A DNA stretch of 64,000 nucleotides from Opitutia bacterium. Its GTDB lineage: Bacteria; Verrucomicrobiota; Verrucomicrobiia; Opitutales; Opitutaceae. How positions within the stretch are numbered: position 1 is the first letter of the stretch; each line of letters starts with the position of its first letter. The notes beneath the pieces were generated by a model that saw only the letters and a list, made by a program, of their open reading frames with translations, did not search any database and had not been told where the DNA came from. Below, piece after piece: positions 1 to 8,329 of this stretch. The stretch covers positions 1 to 64,000 of the forward strand of contig CANHJG010000007.1 in NCBI GenBank assembly GCA_947461205.1, in the 5' to 3' direction. The position numbers were made by a program, and so were the translations under genes.

Positions 1-55
1 CCGGCGGCTCAGAGCGCAGACTGAGGGGCTCAGAAAAATCAACGCTCTCCCTCCC

Positions 56-184
56 ATGCATGATCTCGCCCTGTTGGTCCTCCCCCTCGCCGCTGCCGGT
101 TATTCAATCCTTTATCTCATTTTTGGCGGCGGCCTCATCGGCGCGCTGGTGATTTTTGGGATCGCTAAACTCCTCGGAAAATAG
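56..184 (+). CDS. Small two-helix membrane protein (hypothetical)
   Basis: A 42-residue frame starts at an ATG following a pyrimidine-rich stretch and ends with TAG at 182-184. Nearly the whole product is hydrophobic: a first segment of Leu/Val/Ala at about residues 4-20 and a Gly/Ile/Leu-rich segment at about 21-38, ending in Ala-Lys-Leu-Leu-Gly-Lys. This pattern fits a small inner-membrane protein with one long or two short helices. No family is recognised and the upstream context is cut by the window edge. It converges on the PAP2 gene on the other strand. Confidence is moderate because it is short, although the composition is unlike the Arg/Pro-rich noise of the spacers. Confidence 0.45.
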   Translation: MHDLALLVLPLAAAGYSILYLIFGGGLIGALVIFGIAKLLGK

Positions 185-258
185 GCCGCCGTGCGTGCCG
201 GCGCCCGCAGGGCTTCGACCAGCGACGGCTCGTGCGGGCCACGCGGGCGAGCGGGACT

Positions 259-955
259 TCAAGGATCGGGAGCGGTGCGACGGGCGGACACCATCGCGCA
301 GACGAGCGACCATACGATGCCCGCCGTCCAGCCCGCGAGCACGTCGGTCGGATAATGCACGCCGAGGAAAATCCGGCTGAGTCCGATGAGGAAACTGAGC
401 GTCAGCGCCACGCAAATGAAGTAGAGTTTTTGGGCACGCCGTGAGACCAGACGGGACAGCATCACCGCCAGAGTCAGATACACGACGGACGAGAGCATCG
501 AGTGGCCGCTGGGAAAACTGGTGGAGTGCACCGGCGTCAGATGCAACCACGCGTCAGGCCGCGCGCGCTCGAAGAGTGCTTTTAGCCCGCTGCTGAGCGC
601 CGCCCCCCCCGATCACGGACCCGGCGATGAAGAGCGCCGGTCGCCGTCGGCCCTGCAAAATCAAATAGCCGACCGCCGTTACTGTCACCAGTGTGAGTAC
701 GGCGGTGCCGCCGAGCGCGCTGATGTCCCGGGCGCTGCCCTGAAGCCAGGAGGGACCCCAGGGCAGGCGGGGATCGTCGGGGGAGCGTAGCGACCGCAGG
801 ATGCGCTCCTCCAAGGGCTGAAGTTCTCCGGCCCGGACCGCATTCGCGATGGCGACAAACAGGCTCAGGCCCGTGCAAACGATTCCAACCCCGGCGAGGA
901 GCGCGAGGTCGGCGCGGGCGGTTTTTCGCAACCACAGGCGGAGTCGCAGGAGCAT
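259..955 (-). pseudogene. PAP2-family phosphatase, frameshifted in a G8 run
   Basis: Two minus-strand frames together give one PAP2 (phosphatidic acid phosphatase type 2) membrane protein. The first frame begins at ATG 955 with MLLRLRLWLRKTARAD and runs through two hydrophobic segments to a Ser-Val-Ile-Gly-Gly motif. The second frame, ending at 259, carries the catalytic SFPSGH motif and the SRIFLGVHYPTDVLAG motif with its catalytic His. The join lies at eight C on the plus strand (603-610). Removing one base restores KALFERARPDAWLHLTP, which holds the first catalytic K-x6-RP motif of the family. As written, the product loses two of the three active-site motifs. PAP2 enzymes dephosphorylate lipid phosphates such as undecaprenyl pyrophosphate. 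The lesion may be real slippage or a sequencing error in the homopolymer; all other motifs look intact. Confidence 0.85.
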
Positions 956-1025
956 GATGGAGCAAGGGCCTCTCTTCGGCGCCGTGCAAGCCGCCGTCCG
1001 GCCGCTCTGCGCCAAGGGGGGTATT

Positions 1026-2894
1026 TCAACTCGCCGCGCCGATCGAGCAGTGGTCGGACTGGCCGAATTGCAGCGCACTGAGCCGGCGGTAAAGCCCGTC
1101 CGGTTTGGCGGAGAGTTCGCTATGATTGCCGAGCTCGACGACGCGGCCGGATTCGAGCACCGCGATCCGGTCTGCAGTGCGGATCGTGGAGAGCCGGTGG
1201 GCGACGATGAACGTCGTGCGACCCTGCATGAGGCGCTCCAGCGCGATCTGTACGAGGCGTTCGCTCTCGCTGTCGAGCGAGCTCGTCGCCTCGTCGAGGA
1301 TGAGAATTGCAGGATTTTTGAGGATCGCGCGGGCGATGGCGATGCGCTGCCGCTGACCGCCGGAGAGTTGGATGCCGCGGTCGCCGACGAGCGTCGCGTA
1401 GCCTTCCGGGAAGGCGGAAATGAATTCGTCCGCGTTGGCCAGACGCGCGGCTTCCCGCACGGCCGCGTCGTCCGCGCCGGGCCGGCCGTAGACGATGTTT
1501 TCCGCGATGGTGCCGCCGAACAGGAGCACGTCCTGCGGCACGATCGCCATCTGGCCTCGCAACCAGCGCAACGGATACTCGCGCGCGTCGCGCCCGTCGA
1601 ACAGGAGCCGGCCGCTCGACGGTTCGTAGAAGCGCAGCAGCAAGGCGGTGAGCGTGGACTTCCCGGCCCCGCTCGGGCCGACGAGCGCGATGCGCTCGCC
1701 GGCGCGGGCGGCGAGCGAGATTTCATGGAGCACGCCGACGTCGGGCCTGGAGGGATACCGAAAGGTTACGCGCTCGAAGGCGACCTCGCCGCGGAGGCGG
1801 CCGGCCGGCGGTGCGGCGGCGGGAGGCGCCGGCGCGGGGGTGGTTTCCGTGGGTTCGCGCAGGAGCTCGCGCACGCGTTGCGTGGCGCCGACCGTTTTTT
1901 GAATCTGGCTGAACAGTTCGGCGGCCTGGCCCATCGCGCCGGCCACAAAGGTCGTGTAGAGGACGAAGCGGGTGAGTTGCCCGGCGCTGATGCCGCCGCT
2001 CTGGATCAGGCCGGCGCCGAACCACAGCACGATCACGATGCCGCCGAAGAGCGCGAGGATGAAGAACGCCACAAACACCGCGCGCCAGCGGGCGGCGCTG
2101 AGGGCCGCCGCGAGCACGCCGGCATTGGCGCGTTCGTAGCGGCCGAGTTCGAAGGCCTCGTTGGCGAAGGCTTTCACGCTGGCGATGGCCTGCAACGTCT
2201 CTTCCACGATCGTATTAGCCACAGCGAGCTGGTCCTGGGTTTCGCGGGAGAAGCGACGCAGGCGGCGACTGAAAAAAACGGCGGCCGCGATTAGCAGCGG
2301 CAGAGTTCCGAGCATCACCGCCGTGAGCTGGCCGGAGGTGAGGGCGATCATCGTGAGGCCGCCGAGCAAAAACACGGATTGGCGACACATCTGCGGGAGC
2401 GCATCAATGAGAGCCCCTTCGATCTGGGCGACATCGGTGGAGACGCGGCTGGTGAGTTCGCCGACGCGCCGTTGGGCAAAAAACGCCATCGGCAGGGAGA
2501 TGAGCCGGCCGTAGCAGTCGCGGCGCAAGTCGGCGAGGGCGCTCTGGCCCACGCGGTTGAAGGCGAGCGCGCTGTTGAAGGAGGCCAGGGCCTGCAGCGT
2601 GACAGAGACGGCGAGCAGAAGCGCCACCTGGTTGAGACCGGGCGCGCCGAGGATGGGCAGGGTGGCCTCGCCCGGATGAAGCGCCGCATCGATCAACGCG
2701 CCCGCGAGGAGCGGGAAGGCGAGACCGAGCGAGGCGCTGACCAACAGCGTGGCGAGCCCGGACAGGAACCGGGCGCGGTAGGGGCGCACGTAGCGGGCCA
2801 GCGCGAAGGTCTGCCGCAGACTTTCGCGGGTGAGCGGGGCTTTTGGTAGGCGTGCAAGGGCGATGTCTTCCTCGGTGGGATTGCGGCGGGCCAT
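1026..2894 (-). CDS. ABC exporter, fused permease-ATPase (MsbA/LmrA type)
   Basis: The 622-residue product has an N-terminal six-helix exporter membrane domain (about residues 30-330) followed by a nucleotide-binding domain. Visible motifs are Walker A GPSGAGKST near residue 405, the signature LSGGQRQR near 511, Walker B ILILDEATSSLD near 530, and the switch His in AHRLSTI. An Ala/Pro-rich linker of about 20 residues separates the two halves. Half-size exporters of this class work as homodimers in the inner membrane and export lipids, peptides or drugs; the substrate cannot be deduced here. The start ATG at 2894 gives MARRNPTEED and fits family length. The gene is apparently monocistronic, with the broken PAP2 gene downstream on the same strand. 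Confidence 0.93.
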   Translation of the reverse strand: MARRNPTEEDIALARLPKAPLTRESLRQTFALARYVRPYRARFLSGLATLLVSASLGLAFPLLAGALIDAALHPGEATLPILGAPGLNQVALLLAVSVTLQALASFNSALAFNRVGQSALADLRRDCYGRLISLPMAFFAQRRVGELTSRVSTDVAQIEGALIDALPQMCRQSVFLLGGLTMIALTSGQLTAVMLGTLPLLIAAAVFFSRRLRRFSRETQDQLAVANTIVEETLQAIASVKAFANEAFELGRYERANAGVLAAALSAARWRAVFVAFFILALFGGIVIVLWFGAGLIQSGGISAGQLTRFVLYTTFVAGAMGQAAELFSQIQKTVGATQRVRELLREPTETTPAPAPPAAAPPAGRLRGEVAFERVTFRYPSRPDVGVLHEISLAARAGERIALVGPSGAGKSTLTALLLRFYEPSSGRLLFDGRDAREYPLRWLRGQMAIVPQDVLLFGGTIAENIVYGRPGADDAAVREAARLANADEFISAFPEGYATLVGDRGIQLSGGQRQRIAIARAILKNPAILILDEATSSLDSESERLVQIALERLMQGRTTFIVAHRLSTIRTADRIAVLESGRVVELGNHSELSAKPDGLYRRLSALQFGQSDHCSIGAAS

Positions 2895-3006
2895 GGGTCA
2901 GACGTTCGGGGCGGAGTGGGGAAAACACAAACGATCCGTCGCGGCGGGGGAAAAGGGCGGCGCGATTCTGATTGCCGGAGCGCCGCATTTTCGCCCGCCT
3001 TGGGCC

Positions 3007-3138
3007 ATGGGTGCCAAGTATCTACCGACCATCAAAGACCTCAAGGCCAGCGAACGCTTCAAGCAGAAGCAGAGCCCGCTGCATAAGTTCAAGAAATCGC
3101 CCGGCGCTCAGCCCGCGAAAAAGGGCAAGACGAAGTAG
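3007..3138 (+). CDS. Small lysine-rich protein (hypothetical)
   Basis: A 43-residue frame starts at ATG 3007 (MGAKYLPTIKDLKASERF) and ends at 3138. It is strongly basic, with about eleven Lys, most of them in the second half, and has no hydrophobic segment, so it may be a small nucleic-acid-associated or ribosome-associated protein. No family is recognised. A longer in-frame extension back to 2830 is open, but it is Arg/Gly/Ala-rich and overlaps the ABC exporter start, so the internal ATG is preferred. It is divergent from the exporter gene, with about 110 bases between the starts. Confidence 0.5.
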   Translation: MGAKYLPTIKDLKASERFKQKQSPLHKFKKSPGAQPAKKGKTK

Positions 3139-3616
3139 GGCGCGAACCGCCGGCTTGATGGTTCCGCGGCTGACCGTGTAACGACCGTCGAGTTCGGGCG
3201 AGTCGCGCGCGAAACGGAAGGGGCGGTCGCCCCCGGCGGGACGACCCGCGGCAGCTCCGCGGTATCGTCTCCAGGCCCCACTGTCGCAGGCAAATTGCGC
3301 GATTCGGCCACGCGGTGTTCTCGGGGGAGTCACCTGCGGGGACCGGGGGGGGGCGTCGGCGCTCCGCCCCGGTTGACCGCGGGCATCCAGCAGGAAATGC
3401 GTAGCGTGCAGGGACGTTGCAGCCGGCCAACACCGACCATTGCCCCGCTCATCGCCCCGAGCAGCGCAGCTTGGCGCGCGACGGCTTTCGCGTGCGCTAG
3501 CGCACGCAGCAACGAGGCGGGCCCCGGCGAGTCGAGCCAGCTTTTCCAACGGCGGCATCGCTGCCAGCAGCACGCGGCCGAGGTTGTCATTGATGAGCGC
3601 GACGTGATTTCGGCGC
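3139..3616. other. Spacer without an identifiable gene
   Basis: This stretch contains only Arg/Pro/Ala-rich open frames typical of GC-rich noise on both strands. A minus-strand segment at roughly 3500-3620 has a more protein-like composition (alternating Leu/Ala and acidic residues), but I could not match it to a family. A perfect palindrome TGCGCTAGCGCA lies at about 3492-3503. The eroded flavin oxidoreductase gene begins at the right end. Confidence 0.4.
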
Positions 3617-4222
3617 CTGAACTCCACGGCGTTCGCCGAAAAGCTCGACTCGCGGCTCCCGCTGAGTCGAGAGACGCACGAGCATTGGGCGGGGCACCAT
3701 CGGGCCGCGCTGACGGGGTGGAGCCGGGGCCGGGAGAACGCCGCAGTCGTCTGTTCGCGCCCACACGCGTGGATTGCCGCTGATGGTCGCGATCATCGGC
3801 GGACCACCAGCGCAGTTCCGCGGACGCATCGACCGCGATCGCGAGACGGGCGCGCGGGCCGGTCATGCTGCGCAGAAACGTACCGTCGGTATCCATTCCA
3901 TCGTTTTTTTGCGGACACGACCGTGGCGGCGGAAACCTTCTGCTCGACCGACCGGGAAACCTTTGGCCGGATCGGCCGGGAACCCGGCTGGGCGCCGCCG
4001 CCCCGACCGCAGATTGAAGCGCCATGCAGTCCGGCCGGGGCGCTGTGGCTCGGTGACGCCGAGACGGTCGCCGAAAAGGTGGTTTCGGCGCATCGTCTGC
4101 TCGGCGGTCTGGCGCGACGGACGGTGCTGTTCGACAATGGCGCTTTGACCCACCGTCAAATCATGCGGGCCATCGAACGTCTCGCCACCCGCGTGGCGCC
4201 ACTCGTGAACCGGGAACTCGCC
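3617..4222 (+). pseudogene. Eroded luciferase-like (LLM class) flavin-dependent oxidoreductase, C-terminal two thirds
   Basis: Three frame segments read in order match the second half of LLM-class flavin-dependent oxidoreductases. Segment one (3617-3730) has FAEKLDSRLPL followed by ALTGWSRG, in place of the usual FAEKLDLLL...PLTG. Segment two (3732-3907) has TPQSS, GLPLMVAIIGG and GARAGHA, then TVGIHS. Segment three (3908-4222) has ADTTVAAE, GREPGW, the family-typical GDAETVAEKVV, a degenerate substrate-pocket strand and RAIERLATRVAPLVNREL. One switch of frame falls in a T7 run at 3904-3910, and another lies near 3730. No N-terminal TIM-barrel half could be found upstream. Family knowledge: these enzymes use FMN or F420 to oxidise small substrates. 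The identification is by recalled motif pattern only. Confidence 0.72.
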
Positions 4223-4358
4223 GCCGGCCCCGGCGTTCAGCGGACGCCCGCGATCAGGGGGGGCAGCCGCGAAGCGGGCGGGGCCACGTTCTTTGGCTGG
4301 AGTGGCGGGTGTCCGAAAATTGTTTTCCCCGCCGCCCAAGCCCGTCCAGCGTGCGGGC

Positions 4359-5201
4359 ATGTTGATCGCACCGGCCCGCCTGCTCGAAAATCTTCGGCGT
4401 CCCAATTGGGTCGTGTTCGATTGCCGCCATGATCTGACCGACCACGCGCGCGGTGCGCGGGTCTATGGTGAAGGCCACATTCCCGGGGCATTTTTTGCGC
4501 CGGTCGAGACGGCCCTCGCGGGGGCGAAGGCAGGCGGGAATGGCCGGCATCCGTTACCGGCGGCCGCCGACTTCGCGGACTTCCTCGGCCGCCACGGCGT
4601 GGATGAGACCACGCAGATCGTGGCCTACGACGACGTGGGTGGCCAATATGCCGCGCGCCTGTGGTGGTTGGCGCGTTGGATCGGGCTCACCCGCGTGGGG
4701 GTGCTCGACGGCGGCTGGCCGAAATGGATCGCGCAGGGCGGTCCGATCACGGCCGACGTGCCTTCGCCGCGTACGCCCGGAAAGAGCGTGGCCCGGGAGG
4801 CGGCCGCGATGCAGCGCAGCACGGCCGACGTCCTCGACGCCATCACCCGCGCTGGAGGTCTCGTGGTCGATGCGCGGGCCCCCGAGCGTTATCGCGGGCA
4901 GACGGAGCCGATCGACCGCGTCGCGGGCCACATTCCCGGCGCGGTGAACCGGTTTTTCAAACTGAACCTGAATCCCGACTTGACCATGCGTTCGCCGGCC
5001 GAGTTGCGCGCGGAATTTACCGCTTTGCTGGGCCCGTGGCGGCCGGACCAGGTGATCCACCAATGCGGCTCGGGCGTCACCGCGTGCGTCAATCTGCTGG
5101 CGATGGAGCACGCGGGGCTCGGCGGTTCGGCGCTCTACGCCGGATCGTGGAGTGAGTGGATCGCGGATACGTCGCGCCCCGTCGCCCGGGACGAAGGCTG
5201 A
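4359..5201 (+). CDS. Two-domain thiosulfate/3-mercaptopyruvate sulfurtransferase (rhodanese)
   Basis: The 280-residue product has two rhodanese domains. The inactive N-terminal domain (about residues 1-135) has VVFDCRHDL, GHIPGA and a conserved VAYDD-VGG stretch. The C-terminal domain (about 150-275) carries VVDARAPERYRG, GHIPGAVNRFF and the active-site loop CGSGVTA, whose Cys accepts the sulfane sulfur. The CGSGVTA form is typical of thiosulfate/mercaptopyruvate sulfurtransferases such as SseA. The enzyme transfers sulfur from thiosulfate or 3-mercaptopyruvate to cyanide or thiols in the cytoplasm. ATG 4359 (MLIAPARLLE) was chosen because upstream in-frame sequence looks like noise. It stands alone, convergent with the PhnA-like gene. 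Confidence 0.93.
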   Translation: MLIAPARLLENLRRPNWVVFDCRHDLTDHARGARVYGEGHIPGAFFAPVETALAGAKAGGNGRHPLPAAADFADFLGRHGVDETTQIVAYDDVGGQYAARLWWLARWIGLTRVGVLDGGWPKWIAQGGPITADVPSPRTPGKSVAREAAAMQRSTADVLDAITRAGGLVVDARAPERYRGQTEPIDRVAGHIPGAVNRFFKLNLNPDLTMRSPAELRAEFTALLGPWRPDQVIHQCGSGVTACVNLLAMEHAGLGGSALYAGSWSEWIADTSRPVARDEG

Positions 5202-5227
5202 CCGCGGGCCGGCCGCCGCTGGTCGAC

Positions 5228-5554
5228 TCAGCCTTTTTTCACGAAGCACGCCTTGAGGGCCATGGCGGTCCCGTCGATCCGGCAGTCAATTTCATGGTCA
5301 CCGTCGACCAGGCGGATGTTCTTGGCCCTCGTCCCGCCCTTCAGGACGCCAGATCCACCGCGCAGCTTCAGGTCTTTGATCAACGTCACGGTATCCCCGT
5401 CGGCGAGCACGTTGCCGTGGGCGTCTTTCACGATGCGGGCCACCTCGGCCGCTGCCGCTTTTGGCCATTCGTGCCCGCACGTCGCGCACTCCCAGTGACC
5501 GGAGTGGCTGAGCACATCTTCGAGGGTGCAGGCAGGGCAGGGAGGATGGGGCAT
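5228..5554 (-). CDS. yjdM: PhnA/YjdM family zinc-ribbon protein
   Basis: The 108-residue product starts with MPHPPCPACTLEDVL, then CATCGHEW, giving two Cys-x2-Cys pairs of an N-terminal zinc ribbon. The C-terminal SH3-like domain includes VKDAHGNVLADGDTVTLIKD, then KGGTRAKNIRLV, and ends GTAMALKACFVKKG, the standard layout of the PhnA/YjdM family. The family was once annotated as an alkylphosphonate protein, but the molecular role of this small cytoplasmic protein remains unclear. Length matches the family. ATG 5554 was chosen because it places the zinc ribbon at the N-terminus, as in relatives; upstream in-frame sequence is not conserved-looking. Its neighbours offer no functional link. Confidence 0.9.
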   Translation of the reverse strand: MPHPPCPACTLEDVLSHSGHWECATCGHEWPKAAAAEVARIVKDAHGNVLADGDTVTLIKDLKLRGGSGVLKGGTRAKNIRLVDGDHEIDCRIDGTAMALKACFVKKG

Positions 5555-6220
5555 CGTGGGAGTGGTCGTGAAAACGAACGGGCCTACAGTGCCCGCCTCC
5601 GGTCGCACGCAGCAAGTGCGGAGTTCGTGGACCGGTGCACGGCGCAGGGTGCCGCCCTGGTCGTTCGCGGGAATTCCGACCCGCCGAAGGAAAGCGGTTT
5701 CAATCTTCTCCCGATCATTCTTTGCCTCGGGAGGGGGAAGGTTGCCGCGGCTGCGACTAGGCCGGAAGCCGAGCGGGCCACGCGGTCGACGCCCCGACCG
5801 CCCGCGTCACGCCAGCGTCCGCCGCAGCCCCGCCGCCGCCAGCGGTGAGGGGAAGCGGAGCGCGATGTCGAAACCGAGCCAGCGGCCGACGCGGGGGTTA
5901 AAGTCCCGCCTGATTCGCTCCCACGGGAAGTGGAATCCCGCGTGGCCGAATCCGGCATCGAGGGCCGCCTCTACCCCAGCCCCAGTCCTCCGCTAGTCAG
6001 CAAGTCCCTTGTCGGCACCGCTCCGAGCCGCGGCGGCGTCAGCCACGTGCGGCTAAAATTCGGCGCGGAACCGGTGCCGACGCTGAACGGTCCAGCGCGG
6101 CGGTCGCCCCGCGGGCGTTTGAGGACTTGATGCGCAACGCCCCGGGTCTGACTTTGCCGCCGGCGATGAGCACCCAAGCAAGCCGTGCGCGGATCAGCCT
6201 GGGCGCGGGCCGGTAGAACG
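5555..6220. other. Spacer with a possible coding remnant
   Basis: No complete gene is visible. On the minus strand, about 5990 down to 5815, an open stretch without a start codon reads with protein-like composition (including GFGHAGFHFPWERIRRDF and then GRWLGFDIALRF) and ends at a TGA. It could be the 3' end of another decayed gene, but I do not recognise the family. The rest of the interval is Arg/Ser/Pro-rich in every frame. Confidence 0.3.
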
Positions 6221-7084
6221 TTACGGTTTTTCCCGGACGACGCGTTGCAGCCATGCGCGGGCAGTTTGACGCAGCGGCACATCGCAGAGGGCCCAGCGCG
6301 CCGAGTGGTTGGGGAACGGGAAGTCGACGAACGTGAAGTCGCCCGCGATGCTGGTTGCAGCGATCGCCGCCGCGGTTTTCGCCGTGCTCACCTCTTGGCT
6401 GACAAAGAGCGGCCGGGGGCCGAGGCGCCGGAGGCGTTCCGGCCACGCGGCTTGATCGGGTGCGGGATGTTTGAACTCCCCTTCAAAGTGACTGTGCGCA
6501 AGAAACCCGCACCAGAGTTGCGCGATCTCGTCATCATGCAGGCCGAGGTAGGTGCACGCGATGGCGCCGCGCGAGAAGCCTACGAGCACGACGCGCCGCG
6601 GATCGCCGCCGAAGCGCCGGCCCACGTCGCGCACGGTGGCGAGGCAGTAGCGCTTCGTCTCCTCGATGTCGCCCCACCACTTCACGGCGTTGCGCGTGGG
6701 CGCGGGGTCGCGCTCCACGAACGGCAGAACGAGCCACAGAAATCCCCGGCCTGCGCTCAGCCCGTAGCCGAGTACACCGCCTTCGACCGAGCCATCACTT
6801 AGGTCGCCGAGCCGATTCGCATAGCCGCCGTTGCCGACATATTCGACGATGACCGGCAGGGAAATTTCCGGGCGCCAATCGGGCGGAAGATAGAGGGTGT
6901 GGTGCACGCCGGTGCCCTCCCAGCCGGCGGTTGTCGCCCGCACGCGCAGGCCTGGCGCGGGCGCACCCGACCCGGCGACCGGCACGACGAGATCCGCTGG
7001 GACGTTGTTCAGGTTCGGCTGCGCCAAGGCATGGCCGCCCCACAGGCCCAACAGGACGATGGCGGCGATGGAGAATCGATGCAT
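6221..7084 (-). CDS. Secreted alpha/beta hydrolase (esterase-like)
   Basis: The 287-residue product starts with a signal peptide, MHRFSIAAIVLLGLWGGHAL, with a predicted cut near ALA-Q. The mature part has an esterase/depolymerase-like core: LYLPPDW and PVIVEYVGNGGY (oxyanion region), then the nucleophile elbow GFSRGA in VVLVGFSRGAIACTYL, and a late PFPNHS segment that supplies the likely catalytic His. This resembles secreted PHB-depolymerase/feruloyl-esterase-like proteins of the alpha/beta hydrolase superfamily; the substrate is unknown. ATG 7084 is chosen for the signal peptide, although the frame stays open to 7504 with noise-like sequence. It is apparently a single gene with eroded genes upstream on the other strand. 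Confidence 0.82.
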   Translation of the reverse strand: MHRFSIAAIVLLGLWGGHALAQPNLNNVPADLVVPVAGSGAPAPGLRVRATTAGWEGTGVHHTLYLPPDWRPEISLPVIVEYVGNGGYANRLGDLSDGSVEGGVLGYGLSAGRGFLWLVLPFVERDPAPTRNAVKWWGDIEETKRYCLATVRDVGRRFGGDPRRVVLVGFSRGAIACTYLGLHDDEIAQLWCGFLAHSHFEGEFKHPAPDQAAWPERLRRLGPRPLFVSQEVSTAKTAAAIAATSIAGDFTFVDFPFPNHSARWALCDVPLRQTARAWLQRVVREKP

Positions 7085-7273
7085 GTCGGAAGGGTGGTGG
7101 TGAAGGGTGGCGTTGACGAGCCCGGGTGCGTCGGGACCGCGGTAGCGCCGGCGTCGTTGCACGCAGCCGACGACCCGGTCATAACCCATGCGCTCAAGCC
7201 GGCGGGGCCGCGGCCCCATGAAAGGGGTATTCTGGAAAATAATTTTCGAAGACGGCCACGGCGGTCCGCTAAA

Positions 7274-7729
7274 ATGTCCGGGCAGGCGGCTTTGCCGATC
7301 TTCGCGGAGCCTGAAAATAAATGTTTCCTGAAGGTCGTCGATGCGCAGCCGGAGTTTGTCGCCGAGAACGCGGGGCGGGGGACCGGACTTCTCCGGCACC
7401 AAGGCGGTTGAACCCACCAGGCAGCGCGGACCAGCGACACGGTGGTGGAACGGAAGGAAATCGTCCTTCCTGTGGCGACGCTGGTGGGCTGCGTTGGCCC
7501 CCACGAACTTCGGCCCGGCTTCGCTCTTGCGATCACGGTGACTGACGACCGGCTCATGAGCGAGGCCACCGGGCAGGCGAAGGTGCCGCTCTTCGCCGAG
7601 GCGGACGGGAAGCCCGGCCTCAAAGGGGGCGTCGCCCGATTTGAGTTAAGCGAAAACGCGTGCGGGGCGGTCATCGAGCCGGTGCTGCACCCGGGCGGGC
7701 GGGACCGCCGAGGCGCGCGCAAACCGTAG
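7274..7729 (+). pseudogene. Remnant of a protein with tandem DUF3471-type C-terminal domains
   Basis: One plus-strand frame, interrupted only by TGA at 7409-7411, contains two successive copies of the same short beta-rich domain. Copy one (7274-7408) has GQAALPIFAEPENKCFLKVV, then AENAGRGTGLLRHQGG. Copy two (about 7445-7729) has ERKEIVLP, VGPHELRPGFALAITVTDDR, ATGQAKVPLFAEADGK, and closes with VLHPGGRD. This pattern matches the domain (DUF3471 or close relative) found at the C-terminus of beta-lactamase-class serine hydrolases and related secreted enzymes, where it often occurs in tandem. The upstream catalytic part is missing and copy one is itself truncated at its N-terminus, so this is a 3' remnant. 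The family match is by remembered consensus, not by a search. Confidence 0.65.
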
Positions 7730-7921
7730 ACCGGCGTTCGGGGCCTCATCGTGACGGAGAAAAGACTTGCGAGACCTCCACCCGGAGCAGTTTCGGCTGC
7801 CGGAGCCTTGAAATCTTGCCGCAATTCCGGCGCACGGTTGCCCCGTCCTACCCGTCGTGTCTCCCGCCGCCCACCTTCTGACTTTCCCGCGTGCCGTGAA
7901 CGGATCCTTAGCCGTCTCCTC

Positions 7922-8278
7922 ATGCTCGAGCCATTCGTTCATATCGAACGCGCTACGACCAGCGGGCCCAAGGCCAAAACCTTTTACCCCTAACCACTCG
8001 ATTGGAAAATGACCGATCTGTCCGGACCGATGTCCGCCAGAGCCTCCACGGCAATTCAGGTTGGTGACGGCACGGGTGGCGGCATGATGGACCCGACGCT
8101 ACCGCGCGCAGGATCCGCGGGTGCGTGGGATCCGATCGGCCGGGCGACGAAGAAGGCGGAAAAAATCGGCGCGAAGATCCGCAAAGACGTGATCGCCGGC
8201 GGAGCGATGGGACGGCTCAGGATCATCATCGACCCGACGGGCACGACGTGGGGGCGCTGGGAAACCGCAGGCGAGTGA
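7922..8278 (+). pseudogene. Eroded VOC-family (glyoxalase-like) protein with an in-frame stop
   Basis: From ATG 7922 one continuous frame reads as a VOC-fold protein of typical length (118 codons plus stop), broken only by TAA at 7991-7993. Recognisable parts are FVHIERATTSGPKAKTFYP (first beta strand and helix, ending at the stop), PLDWKMTDLSGPM, VGDGTGGGMM, and the second module KKAEKIGAKIRKDVIAGGAM followed by GRLRIIIDPTGTTWGRWE. In relatives the stop position would be a Gly or Lys in the FYGKLFDWK motif. Metal ligands are not obvious, as in many small VOC proteins. Substitutions in normally conserved positions suggest the gene is decaying, not merely mis-sequenced. Residues 29 onward could still be translated from ATG 8009, but would lack the first strand. 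Confidence 0.8.
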
Positions 8279-8329
8279 CCGCGGCGGGCGCGGCGGGTTT
8301 TCCGTTCAGGCGCGGAGGGCGCAGCGGCC

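Noticed and set aside
849-2294. Long plus-strand frame of 481 codons over the ABC exporter
   Set aside because: Arg/Glu/Gly-rich antisense shadow of the exporter gene with no family motif.
3492-3503. Perfect palindrome TGCGCTAGCGCA
   Set aside because: Single occurrence with no context; may be chance in GC-rich sequence.
5815-5990. Minus-strand open stretch with protein-like sequence
   Set aside because: Possibly a 3' remnant, but no start and no family could be named, so it is only mentioned with the spacer.
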